DNA of 64,000 bases, taken from assembly GCA_016715885.1 (NCBI GenBank), contig JADJXL010000020.1, positions 496,001-560,000 on the forward strand, read 5' to 3'. Shown one piece after another: positions 8,725 through 17,630 of the stretch; position 1 is the first letter of the stretch; each line of letters opens with the position of its first letter. The DNA is from Polyangiaceae bacterium. GTDB lineage: Bacteria > Myxococcota_A > Polyangia > Polyangiales > Polyangiaceae. Both the position numbers and the translations under genes were made by a program. Under the pieces are notes generated by a model that had not been told where the DNA came from, did no database searches, and saw only the letters and a list, made by a program, of their open reading frames with translations.

Positions 8725-9744
8725 TCACGCTCGTGACGTGCGCGGATCCAAGAACACAGCGACCAAGTCCACGAGCAGCGTTGCAGCCACAATCGCGATG
8801 GCCGCCACGAGAACGGTCGCCGTCACGAGCGGTCCATCGCGATTCACGATCGCTTCCACCGCCATCTGGCCCATCCCTGGCCATCGAAAAAGTTTTTCCG
8901 TGACGACCGCGCCTCCCACGAGCGCGCCCAGATCCAGCACGGCGAGCGTCGCGACGGGCACGAGCGCCGTACGCAGCCCGTGCACGACGAGCGCCCGCAT
9001 GCGCGATGCGCCTTTGGCTCGAGCCGCGCGCACGAAGTCCTGATCGAGCGCTGCACCGAGCTCTGCCCGCACGAGGCGCGCATAAATCGCGCTACCGTGA
9101 ATGCCGAGCGTGAGCGCCGGGAGCACCAACGATGCGAGGTGCTCTGCCGAGGTTTTACCGTAGCCGTCGTAGGGCAGGAGCCCCAGTCGATGCGCGAGCA
9201 CGTACTGGAGTGCCAAACCCGTGATGAACGTGGGCGCGCTGATTCCCAGCAGCGCGACGCCTGCACCAAACTCGTCCCATGTCCCACCCGGGCGCGCCGC
9301 GGTGCTCACGCCAATCGACAGCCCAATCGCCAAGGCGACGGCCAACGCTGCAAGCGCAAGGTCGAGCGATCGCGGGAGTTTGGCCGCGACGAGATCGACG
9401 ATCGGTCGCCGATAATGAAAGCTCGTTCCCAGATCGAAGTGCAAACGCTCGACGGATGCGCAACTTCGATGATCGGCCGGGCGCAGAGCGTCCTTTTGCA
9501 GAGCCGCGCCAACGTGCACGAGCCGCAGCAAATACCGCGCGTAACGCACGCGAAGTGGACCCGTGAGCCCATAGACCTCGCGCGCTTTTTCGACATCGCG
9601 TGCAGATGCTTGAGGGCCGACAATCATCCGAGCGGGATCACCCGGAAGCACATGTACCAGGAAAAACGATAGGGTGGTCACTCCAAACACGACGGTCAGC
9701 GCCCACCCAATGCGCCTCAGCGCTCGCCAGAACCAACCGGTCAT
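8725..9744 (-). CDS. Oligopeptide-type ABC transporter permease (DppB/OppB family)
   Basis: A 339-residue inner-membrane permease with about six hydrophobic helices. The N-terminus has FFLVHVLPGDPA, the hallmark of DppB/OppB proteins, and the loop DFVRAARAKGAS holds the EAA-type motif that docks the ATPase. A roughly 35-residue segment before the LGTSFHYRRP motif is longer than usual. Start: the ATG at 9744 overlaps the upstream stop as ATGA, so it is translated with the permease-binding protein fusion. It pairs with that DppC-like permease to make a heterodimeric channel. No ATP-binding subunit is encoded nearby, so the ATPase must come from elsewhere. Substrate is probably a peptide or similar, by family only. 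Confidence 0.85.
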   Translation of the reverse strand: MTGWFWRALRRIGWALTVVFGVTTLSFFLVHVLPGDPARMIVGPQASARDVEKAREVYGLTGPLRVRYARYLLRLVHVGAALQKDALRPADHRSCASVERLHFDLGTSFHYRRPIVDLVAAKLPRSLDLALAALAVALAIGLSIGVSTAARPGGTWDEFGAGVALLGISAPTFITGLALQYVLAHRLGLLPYDGYGKTSAEHLASLVLPALTLGIHGSAIYARLVRAELGAALDQDFVRAARAKGASRMRALVVHGLRTALVPVATLAVLDLGALVGGAVVTEKLFRWPGMGQMAVEAIVNRDGPLVTATVLVAAIAIVAATLLVDLVAVFLDPRTSRA

Positions 9745-12347
9745 CGCGCGCCTCGCATCGTGCCGAACGGTAAAAGCATCGATGCCGGGCCAAGCAACCG
9801 TCGCCGCTCTACGCGCGCGATCGCTTGTTTGTCGATCCAAACATCACGAAAACGCTGTGGAATGACGGGGTGCGGCACGTAGCCGCGCACGTACGGTTGC
9901 CACAGCTCGAAGAGGCGAGGAGCGTGCGTCGGTGCCCACGGGGCTTCATCGCGGATGATGGCTTCAGCACGCGCGAAGAGGCGCTTGCGCGCTTCGGGGT
10001 TACGCTCGCGCGACGCGTCATCGAGCGCGCGGTCGAGCTCGTCGCTCTTGAAGAAGGCGTAGTTCTGCGAGTGTTCGTCGTCGATCGCGCGTGACGACAA
10101 CGTGGGTTCGAAGAAGTTCAGCGCGTCGGGGAAGTCGGCTTTCCACCCGACCCAGCCCATCGTCGATGTGCGTCGCTTCGATACTTTTGCCAAGTACGAC
10201 GCGTAGCTCGTGAGCTCGAGTCGTACGCGAATGCCGATGCGCGCAAGCTGTTCGACCCACACCTCGGCGGCTTGTTGTTCAAACGTATCGGCCGGGGCGA
10301 TGTAGTCGACGACGTACGGGTAGCCGCCTTTGCCGGTCGCCTCGTCGAAAGCGTATCCAGCGGCGCGCATCTCCTCGAGAGCAGCGGCGACATCGTGCTT
10401 GCGCATCGCTTCAATGGGCGCCGCTCCTGGAATGCCATCGGGCAACACACGATCGATCGCGTGCACTTCGGAGCGCACCTTTTCGAGGACGCTCGGATCG
10501 ATGGCGAGCGCTACGGCACGACGCACAGCACGCACGTCGAACGGAGGCATCTCCGTGTTCATGAAGATGGCGTTGGTCACGGACGATGCGGACAAGGAGA
10601 ACCGTCCGGCCCACGCGGGATTCGATCGGTAAAGCGCGCCGTCTTGGCTGCCGAGGTCGCGCACGTAGTCGAGCACGCCGCGTTCGAACTTGTAACGCTG
10701 CGCCGTCGCGCGTTCGTTCGTGAGCCATTCGATCGCATCGAGGTACGGGCGACCTGGGATGAAGTACCCATCGTGCCGTTCGAGTCGAATGACGCCCTCG
10801 GGCTCCCACGACGCGATGCGAAATGGACCTGCGCCACACGGGGAGGGCGGTTTGGCAGCTTCGACGGTGGCACCGGACGAGGGGCAAACCGGCGCTGCAA
10901 AGGAGAGCGTGAGCAGCGAAAGAAACGTCGCGTCCGGGTGATCGAGCGTGATGTCGACGGCGAGGTCGCTCGTGACGCGGATGCCTTCGATGGTCTGCGC
11001 TTGCCCCGAGCGAAACGCGGATAGGCCTCGAATGGCTGCGTAGTGGCTCGCGCCTGGGCTTGGCGTGCGAGGGTTCAGCGTTCGTTCGAGCGATCGTTTT
11101 ACGTCGGCGGCGCGCAGCTTTGCCCCGTCATGAAAGACGACGTTGGGGCGCAAGACGAACGAGTACGTCTTGCCGTCATCGGAGACGTGGAAACTTTGCG
11201 CCAGCTCGCCGACGACCTTTCCGTCGTCGCTCCACGTCACGAGCTTGGCGAAGAGCAGGTCGCCGAGTGCCGTTGCGGCTTCGTCATAAGCGAGCGCGGG
11301 ATCGAGCGTGCGAACGTTGACGATGGTCGCGACGCGCAACGTTCCGCCGCGTGAGGGCGTTTGCGATTGCGCAACGGACTCGATCGGAGCTGCGACGCGC
11401 GGTGGAGGAAGTCCGACGAACACGAGCAATGCCGCGGCAACGAGAAGCAGATCGGCAGGCACGCGAGCACCGGGACGTGGAGTTGTTCGAGCGTTGTCGT
11501 CGAATGCATCGCGCAGCGCGTCACCCAGACGTCCGAAGCCGAGCACCGTGAGCAAGATGGCGATGCTTGGTGCAGCAACGAGTCCCGGTCGCGACACGAA
11601 AAACGGCTCGGCTTCGTGGAGCATGCGTCCCCACGACGGAGCGGGTGGCGGCACGCCGAGCGACAGGTAACCGAGCACCGCTTCAGCCAGGACCATCTGC
11701 CCGACGCTCGTCGTGGCCATCACGATGACGATGCTCGCTGCATTCGGCAGAACGTGGCGCGACATGATCCACGGCGCGTTTGCGCCCATGGCACGAGCTG
11801 CGAGCACGAAGTCGAGCGAGCAAATTTGGATGGTCTTCGCGCGCACGACACGCGCGATGCCGGCCCACCCGGACAAACCCAGCACGAGGAGCACGGTGAG
11901 CGTGTCGGAGCGCCCAACGGCGGCACCGATCGCCGTGACGACCAGCAGAAACGGCAGCGCGAGCAGAATGTCCACGACGCGACTGAGCGACGTGTCGAGC
12001 GACTTGACGCGCACCGATGCGGCGTACCCGGCGACGACACCGACGGCGGTGCCGATGGTGGTCGCGATGAGCGTTGCGAGCGTTGCGATGCCGAGCGACG
12101 TGCGGGCACCGTGGGCAAGGCGCGCGAAGACGTCGCGATGCAGCGCGTCTACACCGAGCCAATGCGTGAGCGATGGTCCGGGAGGTGCGCCGTTTGCTTC
12201 ACGTGCGAGCGAAAAATCGTTCGCGTTCGGGGCGTGACGAGCAACGAGCGGACCGAGGAGAGCAAAGCCAACGAGCGCGACGACGATGATGGAACCGATC
12301 GCGGCCGCGCGAGTTCGGAAGAAGCTCCGCGCGGCTCGATGAAGCAT
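9741..12347 (-). CDS. Permease fused to extracellular solute-binding domain (DppC-OppA fusion)
   Basis: An 868-residue fusion. Residues about 1-290 are a DppC/OppC-type permease: an N-terminal helix, then SLTHWLGVDALHRDVFARL, several helices, and the EAA-type loop LAARAMGANAPWIM. A further hydrophobic segment at about 305-320 leads directly into an SBP_bac_5 (OppA-like) solute-binding domain from about 334 to the end (opening GGTLRVATIVNVRTLDPA, with later peptide-cleft motifs). The binding domain would therefore be tethered on the outer face of the membrane next to the pore. Start: ATG at 12347 gives a one-base TGATG overlap with the hydrolase stop; GTG at 12350 is an alternative. The reading frame is open throughout, so this is not a sequencing artefact joining two genes at a stop. 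Confidence 0.85.
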   Translation of the reverse strand: MLHRAARSFFRTRAAAIGSIIVVALVGFALLGPLVARHAPNANDFSLAREANGAPPGPSLTHWLGVDALHRDVFARLAHGARTSLGIATLATLIATTIGTAVGVVAGYAASVRVKSLDTSLSRVVDILLALPFLLVVTAIGAAVGRSDTLTVLLVLGLSGWAGIARVVRAKTIQICSLDFVLAARAMGANAPWIMSRHVLPNAASIVIVMATTSVGQMVLAEAVLGYLSLGVPPPAPSWGRMLHEAEPFFVSRPGLVAAPSIAILLTVLGFGRLGDALRDAFDDNARTTPRPGARVPADLLLVAAALLVFVGLPPPRVAAPIESVAQSQTPSRGGTLRVATIVNVRTLDPALAYDEAATALGDLLFAKLVTWSDDGKVVGELAQSFHVSDDGKTYSFVLRPNVVFHDGAKLRAADVKRSLERTLNPRTPSPGASHYAAIRGLSAFRSGQAQTIEGIRVTSDLAVDITLDHPDATFLSLLTLSFAAPVCPSSGATVEAAKPPSPCGAGPFRIASWEPEGVIRLERHDGYFIPGRPYLDAIEWLTNERATAQRYKFERGVLDYVRDLGSQDGALYRSNPAWAGRFSLSASSVTNAIFMNTEMPPFDVRAVRRAVALAIDPSVLEKVRSEVHAIDRVLPDGIPGAAPIEAMRKHDVAAALEEMRAAGYAFDEATGKGGYPYVVDYIAPADTFEQQAAEVWVEQLARIGIRVRLELTSYASYLAKVSKRRTSTMGWVGWKADFPDALNFFEPTLSSRAIDDEHSQNYAFFKSDELDRALDDASRERNPEARKRLFARAEAIIRDEAPWAPTHAPRLFELWQPYVRGYVPHPVIPQRFRDVWIDKQAIARVERRRLLGPASMLLPFGTMRGAR

Positions 12348-13198
12348 CACCGTTTGCCCTCCAAGAATTGCCGGATGATCTGGATGGACTCGCGCGGACG
12401 CTCTTCATGAGGAACGTGCGCTGCGTCCATGATTTCGAGCTTCGCGGCGGGCATGGCGCGCACGAGACGTTGTGCGTTTGCGACGGGGAAAATGCGGTCG
12501 TCTCGGCCCCACATGACGAGCGTCGGCGTGGTGATGCGCGTCAAGCGTGCGACGATGGGGCGCGTGTCGATCGATCGCAGCACCGCGTATGCGCTTTCGC
12601 GCGCTGATGGTCCGTTGAAAAATTCGTAGTGTTGATCGATGCGCTCGTAAGGGATTTCCGCACCCGGACGAAAGAACTCGTCACGAAAGTAGGCACGGAA
12701 GCCGCGACGCCCGAATATCTGCTTGAAGATGAGTCCACCAACGATGGGAGCGAACGGCAGCCTTGCGCGGAAGCTGAGCGGGAACGGGTAAACGAGCGCA
12801 TCTTCCAGCACGAGACGCGTCACGAGCTCGGGGTGTTCCGCCGCAAGCGTCAGCGCGATGGCACCGCCCATGCCGTGTCCGAGGACGCAGGCTCGACCGA
12901 CTCCGAAGGCAGCGATGAGGTCGGCCATGGATTCGGCAAATGCTTCGATTCCGTAGGAATAGCGTGTGAGGCTTGGTTTCTCGCTCTCGCCGAAGCCTGG
13001 AAGGTCCGGCGCGATGACGTGAAAGTGTGCGGCGAGCGTTTCGATGATGTCTTCGAAGGATCGGTGACTCGTCAGAAACGTGTGTACGAGCAGAAGCGCC
13101 GGGCCCGTTCCTGCTTCGAGCACGCGCATGCGCACGCCTCGGGCGTTCACGTCCCGAAGCATTGGCTCCACGTTGCGGTCGAGATTTTTGGCGACCAT
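12347..13198 (-). CDS. Alpha/beta-hydrolase-fold protein lacking the nucleophile serine
   Basis: A 283-residue alpha/beta-hydrolase-fold protein (LLLVHTFLTSHRSF, then APDLPGFGESEKP, and WGRDDRIFP late). The nucleophile elbow, normally GHSMG, reads GHGMG at 107-111, so residue 109 is Gly rather than Ser. The HG oxyanion motif also reads HT (39-40). The acid (Asp234) and the base (His261 in AAHVPHEE) remain. Canonical esterase chemistry should be abolished; a binding or regulatory role, or a non-serine mechanism, is inferred. It is first in the operon with the two permease genes, overlapping the fusion gene, so it may act with the imported compound. The GGC codon at 109 is clear in the DNA. Confidence 0.82.
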   Translation of the reverse strand: MVAKNLDRNVEPMLRDVNARGVRMRVLEAGTGPALLLVHTFLTSHRSFEDIIETLAAHFHVIAPDLPGFGESEKPSLTRYSYGIEAFAESMADLIAAFGVGRACVLGHGMGGAIALTLAAEHPELVTRLVLEDALVYPFPLSFRARLPFAPIVGGLIFKQIFGRRGFRAYFRDEFFRPGAEIPYERIDQHYEFFNGPSARESAYAVLRSIDTRPIVARLTRITTPTLVMWGRDDRIFPVANAQRLVRAMPAAKLEIMDAAHVPHEERPRESIQIIRQFLEGKR

Positions 13199-13341
13199 GC
13201 AGCCCGTAGCCTACCAGCCGTCACGTTTGCGGCAGGCGTGTGATCCAGGGACCCTCGACAAAGGGGGGAGGGGGGATCCAGATCTACGGAGAGGGGTCAA
13301 GAAAAAAGAGGTTTTGCGCGGACTGAATATGTCCTACCAGG

Positions 13342-13358
13342 TGATCGGAAACCGATCA
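13342..13358. promoter_or_regulatory. Palindrome TGATCGG-AAA-CCGATCA in divergent promoter
   Basis: A perfect 7-bp inverted repeat with a 3-base spacer lies between the divergent hydrolase/ABC operon and the MerR-like gene. A third direct half-site, TGATCGG, occurs at 13393-13399. Three copies in 60 bp of regulatory DNA suggest an operator array for an unidentified regulator; a weak hairpin is the alternative. Confidence 0.45.
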
Positions 13359-13404
13359 GTCGCCGCATTTCCCGCACGTTCGGCAATAATTCTGATCGGA
13401 TAGT

Positions 13405-13434
13405 TTGACTGTATTCTACTCAGTGGAATACATT
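13405..13434 (+). promoter_or_regulatory. MerR-type promoter with operator in the spacer
   Basis: TTGACT (13405-13410) fits a -35 element and TACATT (13429-13434) a -10 element, separated by 18 bp. Within that spacer sits the palindrome GTATTC-N9-GAATAC (13411-13431). Counting the inner ACT/AGT bases and the flanking T/A, only the centre and one symmetric pair of positions break the symmetry over 23 bp (13410-13432). An operator between -35 and -10 is the hallmark of MerR-family control, and the first gene downstream encodes a MerR-like protein, so autoregulation is likely. Confidence 0.6.
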
Positions 13435-13462
13435 CACGAGCACTGGTTGGGAGCACTGAGTC

Positions 13463-13999
13463 GTGGCTGAGGGAATGTTGCAGAGGATATCGGACGAGGC
13501 ACTCGAGGCACTCGAGCGTGAGCACGAACAGGGCATCACGTCGGCCGAGATTCTCGACATCTTCGCGGCGCACGGCATCAAGTTCAGCGAGGCGACGCTG
13601 CGCAAGTACGTGCAGCTTGGGCTTCTCCCGCGCAGCGTGCGCGTGGGCCGCAAGGGCAAACACCAAGGCTCCCAGGGACTCTATCCCGCGACCGTGGTGC
13701 GCCAGATTCAGCGCATCAAGGAGATGATGGCGCAGGATTACACGATCGAGGAGATTCAGCGGGAGTTCCTGTTCGTCCGGGGCGAGATCGAAGAGCTCGA
13801 ACGCACGATTTCCAAGGTGTTCGACGCTTTGCGCGATGCGGCCAAGGAGCGACGAAGCGATACGGCGGATCGGGCAATTCAAAACGAGCTCTTTACGGCG
13901 GAGAGGCTTGCCAAAGACCTCGTTTCGAAGCTCAGCGCGATCGAGGAACGTCTCATGGCCGCGGCTCGGCTTTCGAGGGCGAGGGCGACGGGGACGTAG
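13463..13999 (+). CDS. MerR-like transcriptional regulator
   Basis: A 178-residue protein with a winged-helix N-terminus of MerR type at about residues 22-90 (ITSAEILDIFAAHGIKFSEA, then LRKYVQLGLLPRSVRVG and LYPATVVRQIQRI), followed by a coiled-coil dimerisation helix rich in Glu and Arg (about 95-170). No Cys cluster for metal or redox sensing is present, and the effector segment is simply coiled coil. It starts with GTG at 13463; ATG four codons later is an alternative. A strong palindrome lies in its own promoter spacer, and the hydrolase/ABC operon diverges from it across 265 bp, so both could be targets. The effector is unknown. Confidence 0.8.
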   Translation: MAEGMLQRISDEALEALEREHEQGITSAEILDIFAAHGIKFSEATLRKYVQLGLLPRSVRVGRKGKHQGSQGLYPATVVRQIQRIKEMMAQDYTIEEIQREFLFVRGEIEELERTISKVFDALRDAAKERRSDTADRAIQNELFTAERLAKDLVSKLSAIEERLMAAARLSRARATGT

Positions 14000-14198
14000 T
14001 GAATTTTTCGCGGCGCTCTGGCTGGTGCCGCGCATGAAGTTTCGTTGCCGAGGAAGGACGGCTGGTCCGTCCCGAATCGGGTTGTGTTGGATAAATCAGT
14101 GAGACAGGGAGCAGCGCCCCTGCACTCGTTCGGGCCGGTCTCTGAACGAGGAGGGGAACGTGCGCGCGCGAGACGGAAGGCACAGCGGGAGGCAGCGC

Positions 14199-14933
14199 AT
14201 GGCAACGATGATCGACAATGATTTCGCGGACTTCGATGGGCTCGACATGGACACGGACAACGATTCGGACGATTCAGAGACCGGCGACGAACACATCGTC
14301 GAAGGCGCGTTGGCGCTGAAGCCTCGACCGGCAACGGCTGCGACGGCAACGACGCGTGAGCAGCGTCGATCGCGCCGCAAGCGCGAGGTTCGAGCGCGCA
14401 CGATCAGCGTGAAACGCATGACGAAGCGCGAGCTGGAAGTGGGTCGGCTCCTGTATCCCGAAACGGATTACTGGAAGCCGAAGACGCGTGCGCAGTGCAT
14501 CGATGGTCCGCGTCCGTGTCCGTACGTGTCGTGCAAGCACCACTTGTTCCTCGACATTTCGTCGAAAACTGGTGCCATCAAGCTGAACTTCCCGGACCTC
14601 GATCTGTGGGAGATGGGCGAAAGCTGCGCGCTCGACGTGGCCGATCGTGGCGGCACGACGCTCGAAGACGTGGGCGCGATCATGAACCTCACGCGTGAGC
14701 GTATTCGTCAGGTCGAAGTTCGCGCGCTTGCAAAACTCGAGGCGCTCAACGACATGAACTCGCTGCGCGATTACGTCGACGAAGGCCCCGTCGGCAAGCG
14801 CCGTCTGCCGGTGCTCAAGGCCGCCGACCTCGAGGACGAGGATGGAGCGGACATCGACGACGACGATGACGAGGACGACATCGTTGCGCGCGATGACGCC
14901 GACGCACTCGATGACGCGGATGACATGTTTTGA
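14199..14933 (+). CDS. Sigma region-4-like DNA-binding protein with Cys/His cluster
   Basis: A 244-residue protein. The C-terminal half holds a sigma-70 region 4 helix-turn-helix (about 150-190: GTTLEDVGAIMNLTRERIRQ), which in sigma factors contacts the -35 element. No region 2 (-10 recognition, core binding) is present, so it is not a complete sigma factor. In front is a conserved segment containing CPYVSCKHHLFLD and an upstream Cys, a possible metal-binding knuckle. N- and C-termini are very acidic (long Asp/Glu runs). The ATG at 14199 has GGGAGG six bases upstream; GTG at 14160, also with a strong purine-rich site, is the alternative. Similar proteins occur in delta-proteobacterial relatives as far as I know; the function is not established. 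Confidence 0.78.
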   Translation: MATMIDNDFADFDGLDMDTDNDSDDSETGDEHIVEGALALKPRPATAATATTREQRRSRRKREVRARTISVKRMTKRELEVGRLLYPETDYWKPKTRAQCIDGPRPCPYVSCKHHLFLDISSKTGAIKLNFPDLDLWEMGESCALDVADRGGTTLEDVGAIMNLTRERIRQVEVRALAKLEALNDMNSLRDYVDEGPVGKRRLPVLKAADLEDEDGADIDDDDDEDDIVARDDADALDDADDMF

Positions 14934-14980
14934 GAGCGGCCGCGCACGGGTAAGTTGAAAGCGCGTTCAGTTCGTCCCTC

Positions 14981-15112
14981 GGGGGGTATGGGGGGCAGAG
15001 CAGTCGGCTCGTCTTTTGGGCGCAGCCCAAAAGACTAAAAGGGCCGCCTGCGAGCCCCCCATCGTAAACTAGGCCTCGCGCGTCGGGCGGTTACGCCCGA
15101 CCGACGCGCGAG
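14981..15112. repeat. Intergenic hairpin element, copy A (bidirectional terminator)
   Basis: Sits in the 216-bp gap between convergent genes. It begins with a G-rich 20-mer (14981-15000) that is identical to copy B at 28088. A perfect 10-bp hairpin follows (GTCTTTTGGG, loop CGCAG, CCCAAAAGAC; 15011-15035), then a block at 15043-15065 shared with copy C near 19634, then a second stem made of CTCGCGCGTCGG (15075-15086) and CCGACGCGCGAG (15101-15112), with an alternative inner stem. The location suggests termination of both converging transcripts. Confidence 0.65.
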
Positions 15113-15149
15113 CGTACAAATCTAGGCCCGGCTTCAGTTCTGCACGCTT

Positions 15150-17630
15150 TCAACGGTCCGGTTGAGCTTCGATCACCACGAGCGACGATTCGTTCAACGT
15201 CGAGGCGATGAAGATCTGCATGGCTTGCGCTGACGGAGGCGGCGTCGGCGCAAGCGGCCGTCCACTCCACAACGCAACCAATCGCTTGCGCGGATCGAAG
15301 CGAGTTTCCGACGCGTGACGCATCGCAAGGTCGGTCGCTCGCTGCATGTCCGCAGGCGATACGCCTGACGTGGCAAGCGTCGACAAGAGCGCCATCAGAC
15401 CCATCACTGCGCCATCCAGCAAGTCCGATGGAGCGCGCAAGTCGACGACGAGCGCCGCCGCTCGAGCCGTTCCTGTCAAACGTACCGTCGCGCGCACGCC
15501 TGATGCCGGAGGAAACGTCTTCTCGAGCAAGCCTCCTTCGCCACCGAGAACGAGCGCCGTGAACATGGCCGCATCGTGCCCAGTTGCCCCCACGGCTGGC
15601 ACGGGTGCCGCAACGAGCGCCTGACCAAGTCCCGCATCGCGCGGAAGCCGCAGTTTGGAAGGACGCACTCCCTGCGCACCGAGCGTCGCCGCAGAACACG
15701 AACGCGACGCATCGCGCGGTGAAAGCCACCGATCGATGGAGAACCCAACTTCGGACGCTTGCGGAACGTCCATGTTCGCAAGCACAGCCACGCGAAGCGG
15801 CGTTTCGAGCAGCGAGCGAAGACGCAACCGAGACACTTCGAGCGTCGCTGCGCTGACTCGTGTGAAGGTTCCAAACGGCTCGAACCATGACGGATGCTCG
15901 GGGGCAAGCGCTTCTGCGAGCGCTTCGAATGCGATGCCACCACGACCCGTCGAACGCTCCAGGTGCGTGAGCATCGACGTGCGCGCTTCGACAATCGACG
16001 ACGTCGTGAGCGTCGCGGGCGACAAGGCTCGCATGACGGCGTTGCCCACGCGCCGCGCAAGCTCCGGAGGCGTCTCGCGATCATCACGCGGCGGCGCATG
16101 TGCAAAGAGACCAGCACCATCCGCACCGATCCATGGTTCCAGCGTGACACCGGATGTCATCCCATGCGCGGCAACGGCTGATAGGAGCGAGAGCGCAGTG
16201 ATTCCTGCATCTGCTGCTCCTTCATCGCCCACGCCACAGGGACTCGCGACGAGCACCCACAATTCGCCCTGCCCACGCTCGACCGCAACACGTCGGTCTG
16301 CGGCAGGACTTCCCACCGACGCCATCGCGCGTTCATGTTCCTGGACAAACGTACGTCCAGACGAACCTTCTGCACTGGGCGTAGCGCTCGGGGGCAAACC
16401 AAGCACGACCGTCGCGCGTGGTGTGAGTCGGGGAATGGGCGACGACAGAGCCCACCACGCAGCGCGGGAAGCAACGTCGCGAGGATCGGGGGCTGCAAGG
16501 ATTTGCCTCGATACGAGCGAATGATTGGCCTTCACTGCGCTCTCGATGGCGATCTCGTGTTTCGCAATCGCAGCGGCATACGCAGCCGCACGTTCGAGCT
16601 TCGTGGCGCTCAGACGCGCTTCGGATTCGAGCGTGATGCTGATGCATCCTCCGTGCGGCCGAGCAAAACCTGCAATCTCCAGCGGGAGGAAGGGATGCGG
16701 CAATGCTGCCAATCGCCCGCGTAGCGCCGATCCTGGTGCAGCCAAACGCTCCGCAACGGTGACCGCGGAGATCCCATCGTTCACACGCACGGCAACGACC
16801 ACGCGTCCCGCATGCCCACCAGGCGGCACGACGTAGGTCGACACGGAATCTGCCGTGGGCAACGTGTCGACCGCGGGACTGCCCGCAGGCCAGCCTTCGC
16901 TGCGTGAAAGCTCTTGGAACACCAACGATCCGAAGTCGGTCGGTCCGGCCGCAGCAATCGCCATGCGCCCAGCGTGAAGAGCTTCTCGACGTTGCGCATC
17001 GAGCTGCGTGACGAACGCGCCACTCGATGTATCCACTGGAGGTTGTCCGGGTACGACGCCGAGCTGTCCAGTGCAAGCCGCCACGGGATCGAGCTCGGGA
17101 GCATCGAGGGGAGCCTTTTGAACGGCTTCAACCCGTTTGGCGACGAGCGCCATGTCGGGTCCCGATGCAGTGATGGGATCACGCATCGCTCGCGAAATCG
17201 CCGCGAAAAAGGTTCCCACGCGAGATGCATCTTCCACGAACCATTCGACGCGAAACGCGCTGCGATACGCGCGAACACGCGGGGAAAAACCCGCACTGGT
17301 CAAACGCGACTCCACGACTGCCGAGAGTGCCGCCGTGGGAAGCGATCCGAGCCCCGTGGCGAATACGACAGCCAACGCCGGGGCCGGATCGCCTTCGCGA
17401 TAAATCACCGACAATCGTGGTTTCTGCGCCAGGGCATGGAACGAGATCCGCGCGCTCGGATCAGCGTGGCTACTGATGGCCCCTGGGATCGCAGGTGGAG
17501 TCGTCGTTTCGCCGAACAGACCGCATGACGACATCGCCATGGACGCGGCCAAGAGCGCACGACGAACCCAGCGTGAGGGCGCAACGTTTGTCCACGGATC
17601 GGCCTTGAAATTCGGCAGCAACGTCTGCAT
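15150..17630 (-). CDS. Large lipoprotein with degenerate M16-peptidase-like fold
   Basis: An 826-residue protein with a lipoprotein signal: a basic segment at 20-24, a hydrophobic stretch, and lipobox cysteine at position 36 (MAMSSCG). The body shows the repeating pattern of inverzincin (M16) half-domains: an N-terminal strand-helix unit with ALAVVFATGLGSLPTAALSAV, and later HDAAMFTALVLGGEGGLLEK. The catalytic HxxEH motif is not seen, so any peptidase activity is doubtful, and it may be a non-catalytic partner subunit. The ATG at 17630 overlaps the upstream lipoprotein stop (TGATG), so both are translated together. A longer in-frame upstream extension was rejected as antisense-like. Family assignment is inferred from pattern and is moderate. 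Confidence 0.62.
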   Translation of the reverse strand: MQTLLPNFKADPWTNVAPSRWVRRALLAASMAMSSCGLFGETTTPPAIPGAISSHADPSARISFHALAQKPRLSVIYREGDPAPALAVVFATGLGSLPTAALSAVVESRLTSAGFSPRVRAYRSAFRVEWFVEDASRVGTFFAAISRAMRDPITASGPDMALVAKRVEAVQKAPLDAPELDPVAACTGQLGVVPGQPPVDTSSGAFVTQLDAQRREALHAGRMAIAAAGPTDFGSLVFQELSRSEGWPAGSPAVDTLPTADSVSTYVVPPGGHAGRVVVAVRVNDGISAVTVAERLAAPGSALRGRLAALPHPFLPLEIAGFARPHGGCISITLESEARLSATKLERAAAYAAAIAKHEIAIESAVKANHSLVSRQILAAPDPRDVASRAAWWALSSPIPRLTPRATVVLGLPPSATPSAEGSSGRTFVQEHERAMASVGSPAADRRVAVERGQGELWVLVASPCGVGDEGAADAGITALSLLSAVAAHGMTSGVTLEPWIGADGAGLFAHAPPRDDRETPPELARRVGNAVMRALSPATLTTSSIVEARTSMLTHLERSTGRGGIAFEALAEALAPEHPSWFEPFGTFTRVSAATLEVSRLRLRSLLETPLRVAVLANMDVPQASEVGFSIDRWLSPRDASRSCSAATLGAQGVRPSKLRLPRDAGLGQALVAAPVPAVGATGHDAAMFTALVLGGEGGLLEKTFPPASGVRATVRLTGTARAAALVVDLRAPSDLLDGAVMGLMALLSTLATSGVSPADMQRATDLAMRHASETRFDPRKRLVALWSGRPLAPTPPPSAQAMQIFIASTLNESSLVVIEAQPDR

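Noticed and set aside
15150..17630. Active zinc peptidase call for the M16-like lipoprotein
   Set aside because: The HxxEH motif is not present at the expected N-terminal position.
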